Shown here piece after piece: positions 23,736 to 36,556 of a stretch of DNA of 64,000 nt. The stretch's first letter is position 1. Each line of letters starts with the position of its first letter. The stretch spans positions 12,622,001-12,686,000 of the forward strand of contig OZ059899.1 of NCBI GenBank assembly GCA_964057225.1, in the 5' to 3' direction. This DNA comes from Auanema rhodensis. Lineage: Eukaryota; Nematoda; Chromadorea; Rhabditida; Rhabditidae. The notes below the pieces were generated by a model that had not been told where the DNA came from, did no database searches, and saw only the letters and a list, made by a program, of their open reading frames with translations. Both the position numbers and the translations under genes were made by a program.

Positions 23736-25632
23736 CGATAATCGTTAATAAATTTTAAAAAAATTGTAATTATTATTTTTATTCTACAAACTATCCTTTT
23801 CGTTGTTATGTATTTTTTGTCTCCGACTGCATTGAACAGGCATTTTTTATGCCTTCAAAGCATGCATATCTAACGAATTAATCACAAATAATAGCATTTC
23901 TTCCTAATTTAGTCATTTTCGAGAGCATCAACTGCCTGAGTTATGACAATACCCAGATCATCTTTTATCCCATCTGGCCATCTCCGCGGGACGCTTCGAT
24001 GCTTCAGTTTGATTACGAACCGTTTATACCCCTTTATGAGTCGGCTTCCACATCACTGGCACAATGGTGCAGTGTGCTTTAACTTGAAGATAGTTTTTTC
24101 GTCTCTGAAAATAATGACATTCAGTTCAAATTTGTTGAAAAATGTAAGCAAACGGAAGATGTATACCACCAAGTTATAAATGAAATTAGATTTGTACAAT
24201 TTTTCTTAAAAAATCTTTTGCTTTTTTCGGCTGCTGTCGCTTCCTATGTTCCACTTTAACTATATGCTACCTCGTTAAGCTACAAGCAGCCTACTCATTG
24301 AATTAACTTTCGTCAGCTTTTCCTCTGTTCTCGTAACACAGGACGACAATTTGATCTGGTTGCCACTTTTCTGAATACCACTTAACAAACGAATCTGCCC
24401 TCTTCCTCTTTGGCTTTTTTGTCAAGTGGGAAACCCAGTGACAAACTGCTAATATAATTTAGCAGCATTAGCATTAGCATACGGTTAGTAGTAACAAAAA
24501 AACAAAACTTATATATGGAAAGAGAAGTGAACATTCCTTGTTATTCAGTAAAGATTTGCTTTTTTTTGAGATTAGAACAACCGCATTTGCTTCGGCGAAA
24601 TGTGACAATGCTTTTTCCCGTATCACGTGATCTATTACTTATCGAGATTCTGATGTCGTTGCAAAAAGACGTTTACCACCAAAAAAACATAAGTGTGTGC
24701 TTTTGCACCTGTTCTTCGATCAGAATCATTGAAATATGACCGTGAGTTGAAACGATTTATAGTTGTGTGGGTCTGATCGGAGTATCTCAATCTCACTCGC
24801 ATATTTCTTCTGAAAGTGTTTAACGAAAAATTAATTGCTGCTTCTTTCTCAACACTTCTGATCATCATCTGCTGTTTATTTCTGAATAATTTCAGAAGTT
24901 TCAGTTGATGACAACGAAATAGTTCGCGAGAGTTGAGACAAGAACGATAACGTCGCTATTTAAATGCTGATGAATGAGCACTAAAAGATTTTTAACGGGA
25001 AAAAAACAAATAGGATAAAGAAAATGACAGGGGGATCTTTTATGAATTATGGTTTCATTTAGAGTGAGACAACGGCTTCACCTTCATGTTCCTTTCGTCG
25101 CCATATGCTCCGGACCTTGCCTTTGCTTACCGTAGGAATGACAGCTGCCAGAACTCACAAATTTGTTGATGCGAACATTCGAAGTATTCTAGCATTCGTA
25201 ACTCGTAGGCCACGCCCTGCTCTATCAGACTTCCGGAAAACGTCGAGAACTGCCAAACAAGTTCAATAGGGACTGCCCTCTGGGCACTCCCTTCGGGCTT
25301 TTGTCTGTTTTCCACCAGTCTGAGGGAAGCGTTAGATCTCAACGAGACGGCGCTGGCCTAACCCAGTTACCGTAATCCAAACTCCTCATTCGCCTTGTTT
25401 TACATCCTTTCCTGCTATTTTTCCTAAAAAAAAGTTGTTGTTGACGACTTTTTTCTCTCATGATACTTACTTCCAGCGCTGTACTTCTGTTAGACATGAT
25501 TTTTTTTACTTTTGGCAAGAGTCATTACTTGTTTACATATTTACTGGTGTTTATTATTTTTTCTTTTTATTAAAAAAAAGTTTTTTTTTCTGTATATTTC
25601 TGATAATATATTGTGTTGTATAGCTAAGTTAC
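23736..25632. other. Intergenic region before the COUP-TF gene, with a GC-richer open island
   Basis: Mostly AT-rich DNA with no supported gene, except a GC-richer island at about 25063-25360. On the - strand 25357-25131 is open for 75 codons between a TTAG acceptor and a GTAAGC donor (it includes VENRQKPEGSAQRAVPIELV). On the + strand 25063-25269 is open for 69 codons from a TTTAG acceptor to a TAG stop. I recognise neither product and cannot tell which strand, if either, is used. The - reading has the better pair of splice sites. Confidence 0.4.
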
Positions 25633-28218
25633 ATGAAGTCGTCTATTTCTATTAATGATGATGTTAAAAGTCCGGTAATTGATCCAGTCGGTGAGGTATG
25701 ATAACATAATTTCATAAGAAATCTTTTATAATTTTTTATAAATTAAAAGATAATATTTTCCTCTTGACGAATAGTTAATTTCAGAATGAACCATCACCTC
25801 TCATCTCTATAAATTCTATTAATACTCCATCTTCTTCTGATCATAATATGGAATGTGTAGTTTGTGGAGATAAGTCTAGTGGTAAGCATTATGGCCAATT
25901 TTCTTGCGAAGGATGTAAAAGCTTTTTCAAAAGGTTCATTAGAAAACTATTAAGGATTTTGTTAATATGCTCATATATCCAGATCTATTCGACGTTCCTT
26001 GAGCTATACGTGTCGGGGCCAGAAAAACTGTCCTGTAGATATACATCATAGAAATCAATGTCAGTTTTGTAGATTAAGGAAATGTGTGAAGATGGGCATG
26101 CGCAAAGAAGGTACGATGTTGATAACCAAAAACATCTTTGATTATCGTTTTTGAAGCAGTTCAGCGAGGCCGTGTTCCACCAGTGACATTATCTCTACCT
26201 TTCACGTCATTTTTTCCTACAACATCGTTGGTCCGACCAACTGTGCCATTTAACAACTTCCTCAACTCTTTCATGCCAAACTTACCGCAGACAGTTGGTG
26301 ATTTGGCCAATAAATCAGGTAGATATATGTAACAAAGTTTTTAAAGTGGTTTCGAAGCTTCAGAATCCTTTCTACTAGAATCTATTGCTGAGTTTGGCGC
26401 TCAACTTCTTTTTGCTATCATCGATTGGACCAAACAACTTCCTTTCTATGCTGAACTAGCACCAACAGATCAGGTAAGTATATGAATTTCTAATTTCTCA
26501 TTGATACTTCATTTGCAGGTTACGTTACTACAGAACAGTTGGAGTCAATTATTCCTCTTATATGTTTCACAATCTTCAATTCCGAATCAAGTTAGAATCA
26601 ATACCTATAGCTGTTCTTCTTAGTATCTGTTATAGATTGTGGGAATTCTTGCTTCCGGTCATACGAACACATCTTTCACTGCCAACGAACTTAAAGACAG
26701 TGCCAACTCTCTTCAGGTTGTCCAAGTTATTCTGACAATTTTCATTTGATTTTTTTAGGTTCAACTTGAATTAATTCGTAGTTTACAGCTTGATATTGCT
26801 GAAATGAATTGTGTAAAAGCTGCAGTCCTGTTCAATCCAGGTATGGTATTTTAAAGAATCAAATACTACTAGTTTCGTACATGTAACTATGTACTTGTCT
26901 GAAATAGATAACTTGTTTGCTTGTTCTCCTAACTTTTTTCATGTCACTTTGGGATTAGAGATAGAGTCAGTGGCAGCCAGGGTCGCTATAGGTCTTGGCG
27001 GCTACCGTATACTCCCGAAGTTCGAGCAATAGCAATGCTCAATACGGGACAGAGAACGGAGGGAGGCGAAGGCATCAAGAAGCTGGTGAATAGAACTAAG
27101 TATGAAGTAGCTTGGATTATTTGGTTTAATAGGTGGCAATCTAAAATGATCTTTTATATGACCAGGATATACTTTAAGAATAGGTTATTAAGCTTTTTTC
27201 TAAGTTGTCATATATACGTCCAATCCTTCCTTTTCCCGTTATGTCATTTTTCTGATCGACCTCTTCACTGATTCCTTTTTACTTCTACTGACTTCATCTG
27301 GTCTTTTCGCTCAATCTCTATTTCGTCCAGTCGTTCTTCAAACTGTCATGTCGTCTTGCTCATCTTGTCAACCCCAACCGACGAGAACGCCAAACTAGAA
27401 GCGAAGGGCAGCCGGGGGACCGGAATCTAAAAATCGGAGAAGTCCAAAGACATTATCGCTTTTATACATCTTGACACCATTCTGAATATCTCTCTCTTTT
27501 CTTTATTTCTTTCATTTTCTCTAACTCTCGTCAGTATTCTCACAAGCATTCCTCTGTTTTTGTTTGTTCCGAGACCTCACTCTTCATGTATCTCGGAACA
27601 GGGCTCAGAAAGAGGAATGGGTTCAGATAGAATGAACCGATTAATTTGCCAACGGATTACTACGACGAGCCCCGAACAAATCCAGCGTATTTGACTGAAT
27701 GACATCGATAGGCCATAGTTATGGGCTTTCAGTCATTTTTCGAAAAAACTAAGCGAAAGCATTTTAAAACGTTCTATTTGTAGATACACAATCACTTCGA
27801 GATCAAACAAAGGTTGAGCTTGTACAAGAAAAAATTCAAGCTTCTCTTGATGATTACTGTCGAATGCATAAATCTCATCAGGTAACCACTACAAACTAGT
27901 GTTATTTCAAACTCACCTGTTCCATTTCAGCCTGGTCGTTTCGGACGAATACTGTTACGTCTGCCAGCATTACAGCTGGTAAATACTTCAGCTGTGGAAA
28001 AAATATTCTTTTCGAAACTTTCTGGCTCAATATCAATTTCAGCCCTACTCAAAGCTCTCCTACTTCAGCAGATCCAGCCGAGTTCTATATTCTCCAATCA
28101 GACTTCATCAACTACTTCAACAGCTGCCTTTCTTCCATTTTTACCTCAATGGCCGTTTCCTATCATGCCTACCACTAGCCCACTATTTTTTTCTTCTTCC
28201 GCCCCTAGCTGCTCCTGA
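25633..28218 (+). CDS. unc-55: COUP-TF (NR2F) nuclear receptor
   Basis: Ten exons: 25633-25695, 25785-25933, 25983-26110, 26157-26318, 26358-26473, 26519-26590, 26636-26716, 26759-26840, 27784-27881, 27931-28218; 412 residues. The DNA-binding domain begins at C45 ([20 protein letters not shown]); the P-box is CEGCKS at 62-67; the second zinc finger follows ([17 protein letters not shown], then CRLRKC). [15 protein letters not shown] follows, a COUP-TF hallmark. The ligand-binding domain starts near 168 and carries [40 protein letters not shown] and VEKIFFSKL. The last helix reads [12 protein letters not shown], without the acidic residues of vertebrate COUP-TF. A Ser/Pro/Phe-rich tail of about 50 residues follows. 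The family binds direct repeats of AGGTCA, usually as a repressor; C. elegans UNC-55 sets motor-neuron identity. Intron 8 is 943 bases, the longest in the gene. Confidence 0.95.
27565..27600. repeat. Perfect 10-base inverted repeat in COUP-TF intron 8
   Basis: Arms TGTTCCGAGA and TCTCGGAACA are separated by 16 bases, so the transcript could form a short hairpin or the DNA bind a dimeric protein. No function is known. Confidence 0.6.
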
Positions 28219-28840
28219 AAAAAACAACAACAAAGATGAAAAATTTCTTTCAAAGCTTTTTGTTTAAACTAGTCTCTTCTACCATTCTTTATAACCGGTG
28301 TTACCACATTTATAATTAAATTTCCATTTTAGTTCCTCATATATTGTTTAAAACCTTACAAATGTACAGAGAATTCAGAAAAATCTAATGAACACTTTGA
28401 TTCCTCACTTCTTATTAGTGATTCTTCTATTTTAAGCATGTCTTTACTTAGGAAGCTTACCGCCACAAGCCACCCTAAGGATTATGCAAATTGTTCGAAC
28501 AACGAAACCAATTGCCGAGTTGGCCACCAGCTGTTCATTCTTATTCCTAAATTCTCATCGTTTTCTTGCGACCGAACGCTGAAATTATGTATATGATATG
28601 GCTCTCATCCAGAAAAGTTTTAGAGGACATAAAGTTCTTACTCACATTATTACATTATTCGTTATAAGATCATCTTCTCGCCCTTTCTTCATCTTCTCAA
28701 GGGACTCATACGGCATTTGCACCCAGACAATGCCTGATAATGGCTTTTCATCAAACCAGGCATGTCATTACAGTATAATAACGATCATCTCGGGATCACA
28801 CTTAAAACTGGCATGACCGAGAATTTTGATATAATTTCAT

Positions 28841-28846
28841 AATAAA
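28841..28846 (+). terminator. Probable poly(A) signal of the COUP-TF gene
   Basis: AATAAA about 620 bases after the stop codon. A second AATAAA lies near 28893. The stretch 28219-28840 shows no gene and is probably 3' untranslated sequence; the cyclin on the other strand ends at 29049. Confidence 0.4.
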
Positions 28847-29048
28847 ACGCAAACACAAACCACATCAGTTTTGTAATCAAACAAAAAAGTCAAATAAAAT
28901 CTTCAATGAATACAATATGGGTAACAACAAGTTAAGGCCACTAATTAAAATGTTATGAAATTAATATAGAAAAAAGTATGAAATATTATAACAATGCAAG
29001 GATTTAAATCCACAACTGTATACAAATTTATGAATAAAAATCTGATAT

Positions 29049-31252
29049 CTATGTCTCCAGTAAATCAAGGAGCGACTTAGAAATGGTAATTGGAACAACG
29101 TTGTGTACACTATAAGTCCTCCATAATATATTTTCAGCTCCTTCATGTTGAGCCTTAAAAAGATATTTATTCAAACTATTTGGTATTTTATGGTATTTAT
29201 TGTTAAAACATACAAGGTTGATTTCAGCTAACATATCTGTCATCAAGGATCTGGTGGATTTTGGCCGAATGAAGCTGCGACGCTCGAGTCTCCTTTCGTA
29301 GAGAAACAGGCTGAAGCTCAGGGGTGATGCCTAAAAAGTTTTCTAAGTAAAGTTGTATGTATGTACTTTACATTAACGTCAGTTAAGACATGTGCAAGAA
29401 TAACAGCGGCATGTGCTACTCTTGGTCCACCCCAATCCCTATAACACGATCGCAGCAAGCACAACTCCAGAATGTACTTAAATAAAATAAAATGAAAAAG
29501 AATAATCAAAAAAACTTACATTTGTCAGTAAAACTCTAGCTTGTGAAGACTTAAGAACGGAATGAAAAAAATTTGCAAATATGAAAGGATTAGGATAATT
29601 TATTTTGAAATTCAATTCGAAAAGAATCTGAAAATCATATCATAAACAAAGAAAAGTAAAACCAAAAATTACCCTCTTTTCACATCTACCCAGCATAGCA
29701 GCAGTAGAAGCGGTTAAACCAGCCCGGATTATGGATGAGAATGACAAGGGATTGTATTCTTCGAATTTGCTGAAATGATATTTATAAGAAATTTTTAATG
29801 ATATATTTACCTTGCTAACACTAAAATAACAGCAGCAATATCTTGCGCAGCATGACGTTGAAGAAAAAAAACATCAAGACATTTATCTAACAAATAACAA
29901 GCCAGATGTAGAGTTTCCTTAATGGTACATATTCACAATGTTGCAAAAAGCAAAAAAGTACCTTCGTAAGATTTAAGACGTTCTGCGCTTTTATAAAAGA
30001 CATAATAAGCTTCGTCCTGCATTCCTCATTTATATCTTTCTGAGCAGACATAAAATCCGTACCGAGCGGATCATTACTTTCGCTATTGTATAAAACTTGA
30101 TAAATCTAATAGAATAAACAATTAAAATTTTAAAAATATGACAAACTCACATCATCTGCGTATTCAGCAGCACAAACAATACTGTTTTTGTATGAAAAAA
30201 TAATATCAGCTTCTTCAAAAGAAGTTGTGGCTTGTGTTGACGGATAGTTATCACTCTTTGAAAGAGAGTTCGGATAAATTGATGATATTTCTGAAGTTGC
30301 TTCAGAATCTACAAATAATAACATTAAACATTCAATCGCACATGGTAGTTACCAAATGTCTGCTCATAGCTAGTTTCAACTTCCTCAAATCTGGCCCGTT
30401 TATGAAACACCTCTGATGAAGAAGTCAATGCACTGCAACAATCCTGAAACATAAGAATGAAATAATAAATATTATTTTTTTGTTACATCATAATATGCAC
30501 TGGATGCATCCTCGTCACCTTCAGATTTTTGTACCTCAAATATATCTACAGAGTTTTCTAAATTATAGTTATTTTCAACAAGTGTAGTCATACAATATCA
30601 TACTGTACGAATCTCTGAAAGCTGCCGGAATAGGAGCAACATAATTCAGATCAGACGCTGTACTTGCACATTCGGGTGATGAAGGCCAGAAAGGAGCGAA
30701 TTCTTCTGCAGAACAATTAAAATTAATTAAATAAATAAAATGAATAAAACCTGAATTATAAAGATTTTTAGAGTCATTATAACCGCTAGTGTTAGAACTC
30801 GTTTCAGTGAAGACACTAGTATTTTGGTGATAATATGATTCGAGATAAAAATCGTCCTGACATTGCGTTGGTATCTGAAAAATAAACTTATATTAGGATT
30901 TGGGTGGCACGCACACCTTAGGTATATCAAAATTATGAAAAGGACTTTCTGGAACTGAACAATAACGAGAAGAAGAAGAAGAAGAAATAGCGCCTTCACT
31001 GTAACCGCTAGTACTACATGGACTACGAGAAATATACATTTTGTCAGACGAAACATCTGAAATTAAGAAAAAAAAAATGTTTCAATAGAAAAAATACTTA
31101 CGATAGAGTTCATTTTGAATGTGTCTCACAGCAGTTTCAGTCTCATTATTATTATAGGAAATATAATTTGTAGTTATAAGTTTATCAGAGAAACTGTCCT
31201 TGTAGGCAGATGGGATATCTGGAAATGTGTGTCCCCCATAATAACCTGCCAT
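29049..31252 (-). CDS. Divergent mitotic-type cyclin
   Basis: Thirteen exons: 31252-31102, 31056-30917, 30874-30751, 30705-30604, 30557-30487, 30443-30353, 30308-30151, 30105-29962, 29917-29811, 29769-29673, 29627-29520, 29476-29372, 29330-29049; 559 residues. The first ~290 residues are Ser/Asn/Tyr-rich and look disordered. The first cyclin box runs from about 300: CRTKLIMSFIKAQ, ETLHLACYLLDKCLDVFFLQ, VILVLASKFEEYNPLSF, CEKRILFELNFKINYPNPFIFANFF. K364 in SKFEE and E393 in GRCEKR fit the Lys-Glu pair through which cyclin A contacts its kinase. A less conserved second box follows (YILELCLLRSC, GPRVAHAAVILAHVL, MTDMLAEINLVC). It is therefore probably a CDK partner of the A/B group, but divergent; A, B or B3 cannot be chosen by eye. 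No RxxL destruction box was seen in the N-terminus. The ATG is immediately preceded by TTTTCAG. The frame of the last exon follows from phase, though a second frame is also open there. Confidence 0.85.
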
Positions 31253-31722
31253 CTGAAAATTAAAAAATAAACAAATAACAAAGATATAAAAATACTTTAA
31301 ATATAATAATAGAACGAAGAGAGCAGTACAATTTCACCTCCACATATAGACCTAAAACAATACGACCGGCAAACGCTTTAGTGATATGTAAATGAAATTC
31401 CTATTTTTCCCTACGACATATCACTTTAACAGTTGTAAACAACTTCTTAGTTACCATTTTGAAATATCTCTCGTATAATCTTACTAGTATATTATTTGAT
31501 ATATTTTCTTAATATTTTTTTATTTCAAAATTTATTTATCTTTTATGAGATATACTATAATAGTGGCCTAAAATTCAGTTAGGGTGGGAAACGCGCACAG
31601 CTCATGAGACTTAACAGGGAGATAGATTAGGAATTCGATATTAATTTTTCTTGAATTGTTGCACTTTTGTTTATATACATGCGGTTTCATAATGAATCAC
31701 AATAGTCGTAACTCTTTCATCT

Positions 31723-31728
31723 TTTATT
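31723..31728 (-). terminator. Poly(A) hexamer overlapping the stop codon of the small secreted gene
   Basis: On the - strand the stop TAA and the hexamer AATAAA share two bases, so the 3' UTR would be only about 10-25 bases. Confidence 0.45.
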
Positions 31729-32186
31729 ATTCACACAAGTTGTTTGGGGTTTCTTCAGATTCTTTCATCTGGGAAGTGCTACGAGTTTCTGGTTTAATGC
31801 CAGTCTGTGAAGTTGGAGCTATGGCAGATTCTACTGTTAAAGGAATTCTTAAAATAAATTTTAATTAATATTTCAATTGCGGCGAACCTTTCTTCAGACA
31901 CCACTTGAACTGCTGTATTTTTCTTATGTTGGCTCATTGATGGCGTAGGCGTTGTACAGATGTTCTGTGAACCAGGAATATGCTTTTCTTAAAAAATTGT
32001 TTCTAGTTTCTCTCTTCTTTTTTTGCCGTCTTTACCTCTAAATTTTTTCTTCTTTGTTTTAGTTCCTTTGCCTGTACACATTAATATTCCATTAAATAAT
32101 ACAACAATCTTAAAAAAACTGCATTATCTGCATTTACACATTTTTAAGCTGCTCACAAGAAATATTGAAATTCCAACACCGACCAT
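31727..32186 (-). CDS. Small secreted protein, unrecognised
   Basis: Four exons (32186-32157, 32108-32036, 31987-31888, 31847-31727) join in phase to 107 residues. The first ~20 (MVGVGISIFLIVVLFNGILM) form a typical signal sequence or anchor. The rest is hydrophilic: a basic cluster (GKGTKTKKKKFREK), then Thr/Ser/Pro-rich (NICTTPTPSMSQHKKN) and a polar tail (SQTGIKPETRSTSQMKESEE) ending NLCE. Only a few Cys and no domain are visible, so it may be a propeptide, neuropeptide-like or structural secreted protein; none of these is shown. The ATG follows TTTCAG by three bases. The AATAAA at 31728-31723 overlaps the stop codon, implying a very short 3' UTR. It lies 475 bases upstream of the cyclin on the same strand. 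Confidence 0.6.
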
Positions 32187-35100
32187 CCGCTGAAATTTGA
32201 AATTTAAAAATGATTTTGATTTTTTTGTAACTTTGTTTCTTAAAAAGGCAAAAAGTCTTTTTTTTTGTCACTTGTCACTTATTTTTTATAGGCTAGTACG
32301 AAATTGAAAGAACCCAGGAAAAACCTATAATTTGCTATAGCAAAGAAACTCATTAAAGAAAGCACTGTGCTTCCGATGCAGGTGCTAAGACTACTACGAA
32401 CGAAACGGACTACAAAATAATTACTATATTCCAGTCAATTAGATTTTGTGACATGTCAACAGGTGGAAATAATACCTTGTTGTTTCTTTACCAATATTTT
32501 AGTTTTTAATTTTTTTGCAGAAATTTCGAGATGATGGAAAAACGGCTCATGAAATTTCTCCAATTAGGATCAGATGAAGGAACAATGAAGTCACAGATGG
32601 CATAAGGAGTTAGTACACAATCTAAGGCTTTATCGCTTTTCTTTTTCTCAAGTGTTTGTTAGTTGCATTTTCAGATAAAAGGCTAATGAATAGACAGATT
32701 TATGATGTTCTTCTTAAAGAGAGCTATCGGATATATAAGACAATTGATTCCGAGGTCAAAAACTACATGTTCCTTACAAGAGCCTTCGTCGGTGTTTTAT
32801 TTTTTTTCGAATTGTCTGTACGTGTTAGTTATGTCACTAGTCTTTCGTTTATTATTCTTAGGATCCTAACAGTCAGCTGATCCACATGACCTGTCTCATC
32901 TAGCAAGCGGTCCCTTATATTCCTTTTGTGTTTCAATAAGACAGTCTTCAATCTATTCATGACACCACGGATCAACGTTTTCGGTAAGTCTGTAAAAGAT
33001 GTATTTGTCTAAAAGCTTTTATCTTAAAAGATACATGTATAATTAAAGTCTATTGTCGGGTTCTTACCCGTCTTAAAAACTAAAGAGAGGCTTTGTAACC
33101 TTTCTTGAACATTAAGTCGTGGACTTAAGAGGATTAGGACTATGTAACCTATCTTCTTCTTTATTTTTTTTTGAAAAATTAACCTGTAGATTTTCTCTGA
33201 TATACTATCTTTAGTTGATCAAAACGGTTTACGTTAACGTTTCACAGTTTCGCCAGCCTACTTCTAACATTCAAGGAGTGTGAGTGAGATCTGATAATTA
33301 AATCTCTATATTGAGAATCCCTCGTTGTGAATTTCGTTTATAGTAATGACATAGCTGAGCTATGTTCGTTTGATTTCTTTAGGATTTCCGGCCCCAGATT
33401 CGGCGGCATGTTTCTTTAAGCCCTTCGTTCAAACTCATCTATTGTGTCACCTGCTATTATATAACTTGTGAAGAGAATACCTTTAATATAACGAAAAGGT
33501 TTACCTCCCACAGATATTTTTTCATTAACGCTGTCATTAAGCTATGCGTTGCTATCTTCTAATGTAGCCGGCCAGGTTTTGTTTCAACCATAGTCTAAGA
33601 GATGCGTCAGTCATGTTAAATCCATTTAGACTATTCATATCTTGCCTGACGTTAGCGTCTTTTGTCCAATTTAAAGAAAGTCTTCAGGCATACTAATATA
33701 TGAAATGAGCTGCAAATGTGATTTGTGAGTTAGCCAATTCCATATTTTGTAGTCTATTTACACCCTCTTAGGATGTATATGAGCAAGGTCTAGAGGCATG
33801 TGTAATCTAATAAATGGAATCAAATAGAGTGTATCTCCGTTTTTAGAAAGGTTCATCCGTATAAATAGATGGAAAGTAAGGCCAATATGTCTGTTTTGCA
33901 TCCTTAATGAATCAGTAGATTATCTCAGTTATTAAAATCGTGATAGGAGCTCGAGAGGTCTGATTGAATGACGATTACCCAAGCGCTTGCCGTCCTCCCC
34001 AAAGGCTTAATCTATTTTCATCTTTCCAATACTCATCCTCAACATCTCCTCGTTGCCTTTCATCATATACTCTCATAGTTTATTGAAGGTAAAGCTTTGT
34101 TTATCACAAGATAAGAGGCTCTAGATTTTTTTTCGTTAAAGTCGTATGTTGACTTTCGAAATCTGATCCAATGACCTTGGATCATTCAAGTGCCCTCAAG
34201 AATTTCAGGTAAGCTGTGCCGATCATCAAAGGTTGATGGATGGCCGTTTATGATTTTGATTATTGTTTGTTGAAGGTTGCTACTGTATAAGTTTACGGAG
34301 AGCATTCAAGCTGATGACTACTGTACTCGGATGCATTCTTTGTGTGTATTCTCAATGATTTTTTACAGCATTCATGTGTTTACCATGATTAGAATTCATA
34401 TATTTAGCCTGTTTTCCATTTTTGTTGTTTCTTAGATTGCAAGAGGTTTGAGGTATGAGGATGTCCAAAGACGAAGCAGGTGTTGTATTCTTTTGGGATT
34501 GGTCGAGTACAAACCAAAAACAAAACCTTCTTGACCCTCTAAATCTTGTCCTAGTCGATTGTCTGTTAACTAGTGAATTTCTAACTATTATATTCTGAAA
34601 TAATTCTAAATAGCTTCTTATTCAGCTTTATTTAAACTTTTAGTATTATTACTTTCTCTGACAAAAAAAAGATTGATGTTACAGTTTTGATTATATTGAA
34701 AAGCAGATGTGAATATATTGTCTTTTTTTGTAAAATTTGGATAACCCATCTCTTTAAAGACTCTTCTCAGTGTCCAGATGTCTGTTATACCATCTGAATC
34801 AAAAAAGTTCATTAAAACCATCCTGCGATCCATTGCTGGACAATGTCCTCTGTTATTTAGCCATTATATTTTTATTTGTAAATTCATTTCTATAACTTCT
34901 ATCGCATCTAACACTCCTGTATAGTATATACGCTCCAAAAAAGTAAACTTTTCTAGATCTGAGAGCTATTGGTTGTTAAGTTACCCACATCCACTCTTTG
35001 TATCCCATATATGAGAAGATGTTGCTGTGATTTATGTGCCAATATATGCAGCAAGCTATTATAGTTTGTGATAAATAGCTATCGGAACTCTCTCTACATC

Positions 35101-36556
35101 TTTGAAGTTTGTAGTATTTTTGTAGTGAATCATCTCTATCTAATAAAATGATGTATAGCTGTCCTTCTCTGCTCGTTTATTCCTATCTCAATTATTTTTT
35201 TGTTCTTTAACATTACGATTATTTTTCCCCCAATCCTCAATTTTCTTCCGGTTGTTGTGTGTTTATTTGTATATATAGTTGAATCAGTCTTAGTTATGCC
35301 CATTTCTTCTTTCAATATTTTAATATTGCTGATAGGTTTCTGAATGTTTTTTGATGAGAAAACATCTGCTTTAAAGCATTTGGCTATCTGCATCCGGATC
35401 ACTTCCTGTTATCTTGTACCTCTCTTTGTATGAACTTCAGCTCAAGTATTCGTCAGATTGAAAGTGGCATCATGCCTAAGGGATGCATTGTACAAGCTAA
35501 TTTGTCGAAAAATTACATTTTCCGCTTGAGAATATTCTGAATAAACTTTAGTAATGGAGTATTCGTTCAATGCTTTTCTTGGCTCTAGTGCTTTTTTCGA
35601 TGAAACGTTTAGAGGAATTTCAAAATTTCATGCTATCTAAAAAACATGAGGAATGTTCTTTCTTTTTTTCCATTGTGCAAGATTTTTAAAACGGATAAAG
35701 ATAAATTCTGTCTAGTTGCTTGGGCTTTTGACATGAACTTATTTATCCGACTAAGAAGTGAAACTCAGCTTTTAACTAACTAATCCAGAATAAACTAAAG
35801 GTGGCATCGGCAAATTTTTGTCTTTCTTGTGAACTATAGTATTGCCCATTGTCTTGAAAGCAGCTTTCCTCTGACAGCCCAATGCCCTTCTTTCTTTTAT
35901 ATTTTCATTGTCTTTTGTTTTAAATGCTTGAGGCCACAGCAACACTACAAATATTTTAAAAGAAATAGTAGAAACCTAATTACTTGTAGCAAGTTGCAAA
36001 TTCTTTCATTTTGTTTGTTTTGTAAAAGTCTTGAAATAGCATGTTTGAAAGAAATTCCATCCGTAGAAATGTGAAAAACGATTATGTATACCTGCTGAGA
36101 AAATTTAAAGTACTATATAAGAACAACCACCTTGTACGCTTCGCTTCTCATCCAATGTACTGTTGCTCTCAGTGTTCCGAACTTCACGCCCGTGACGTGA
36201 TTGGCTCGGCTATACAATATGTTGATTTTCTCTACTTGTTCAATTCAGTATTCTAAAGAATTAGCATAAACAGGTCAATGCTTTAACACATCCATATGGC
36301 TCATGAATGACATGAGTCTATCATGATGACATCTAATCGTCTACATCCTGATTTTCATTAACTATTGTTGAGTATATTGGAAAAAAATTGTTTCATTCGC
36401 AGTGTTCATTAAAGGCTTATTTCAAAAATTTCGATAGAGAACTTGATTGTCTGCGAAATATCTAACGCCACCACCCATCTATGTGCTACTTAGTGCTCTT
36501 CAGTTGCCGTCTGACTCTCTTTAGACCTTCTTAAGGATTTGAGCTTTCCTTTTCAG
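32187..36556. other. Gene-poor stretch, possible decayed fragments
   Basis: No supported gene. A short + strand reading near 32521-32604 follows a TTTTTGCAG acceptor and is open from MMEKRLMKFLQLG for 24 codons. On the - strand, pieces at 35402-35136 (Lys/Ile-rich) and 34833-34618 (FDSDGITDIWTLRRVF) read like protein but are separated by stops, as in a decayed element. None matches a family I know. Confidence 0.3.

Noticed and set aside
31253-31726. Operon of the small secreted gene and the cyclin
   Set aside because: The 475-base gap is longer than the roughly 100 bases usual in nematode operons; spliced-leader type would be needed to decide.
34618-35402. Transposon or reverse transcriptase remnant
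   Set aside because: Fragments look protein-like but have several stops and no catalytic motif, terminal repeats or target duplication that I can see.
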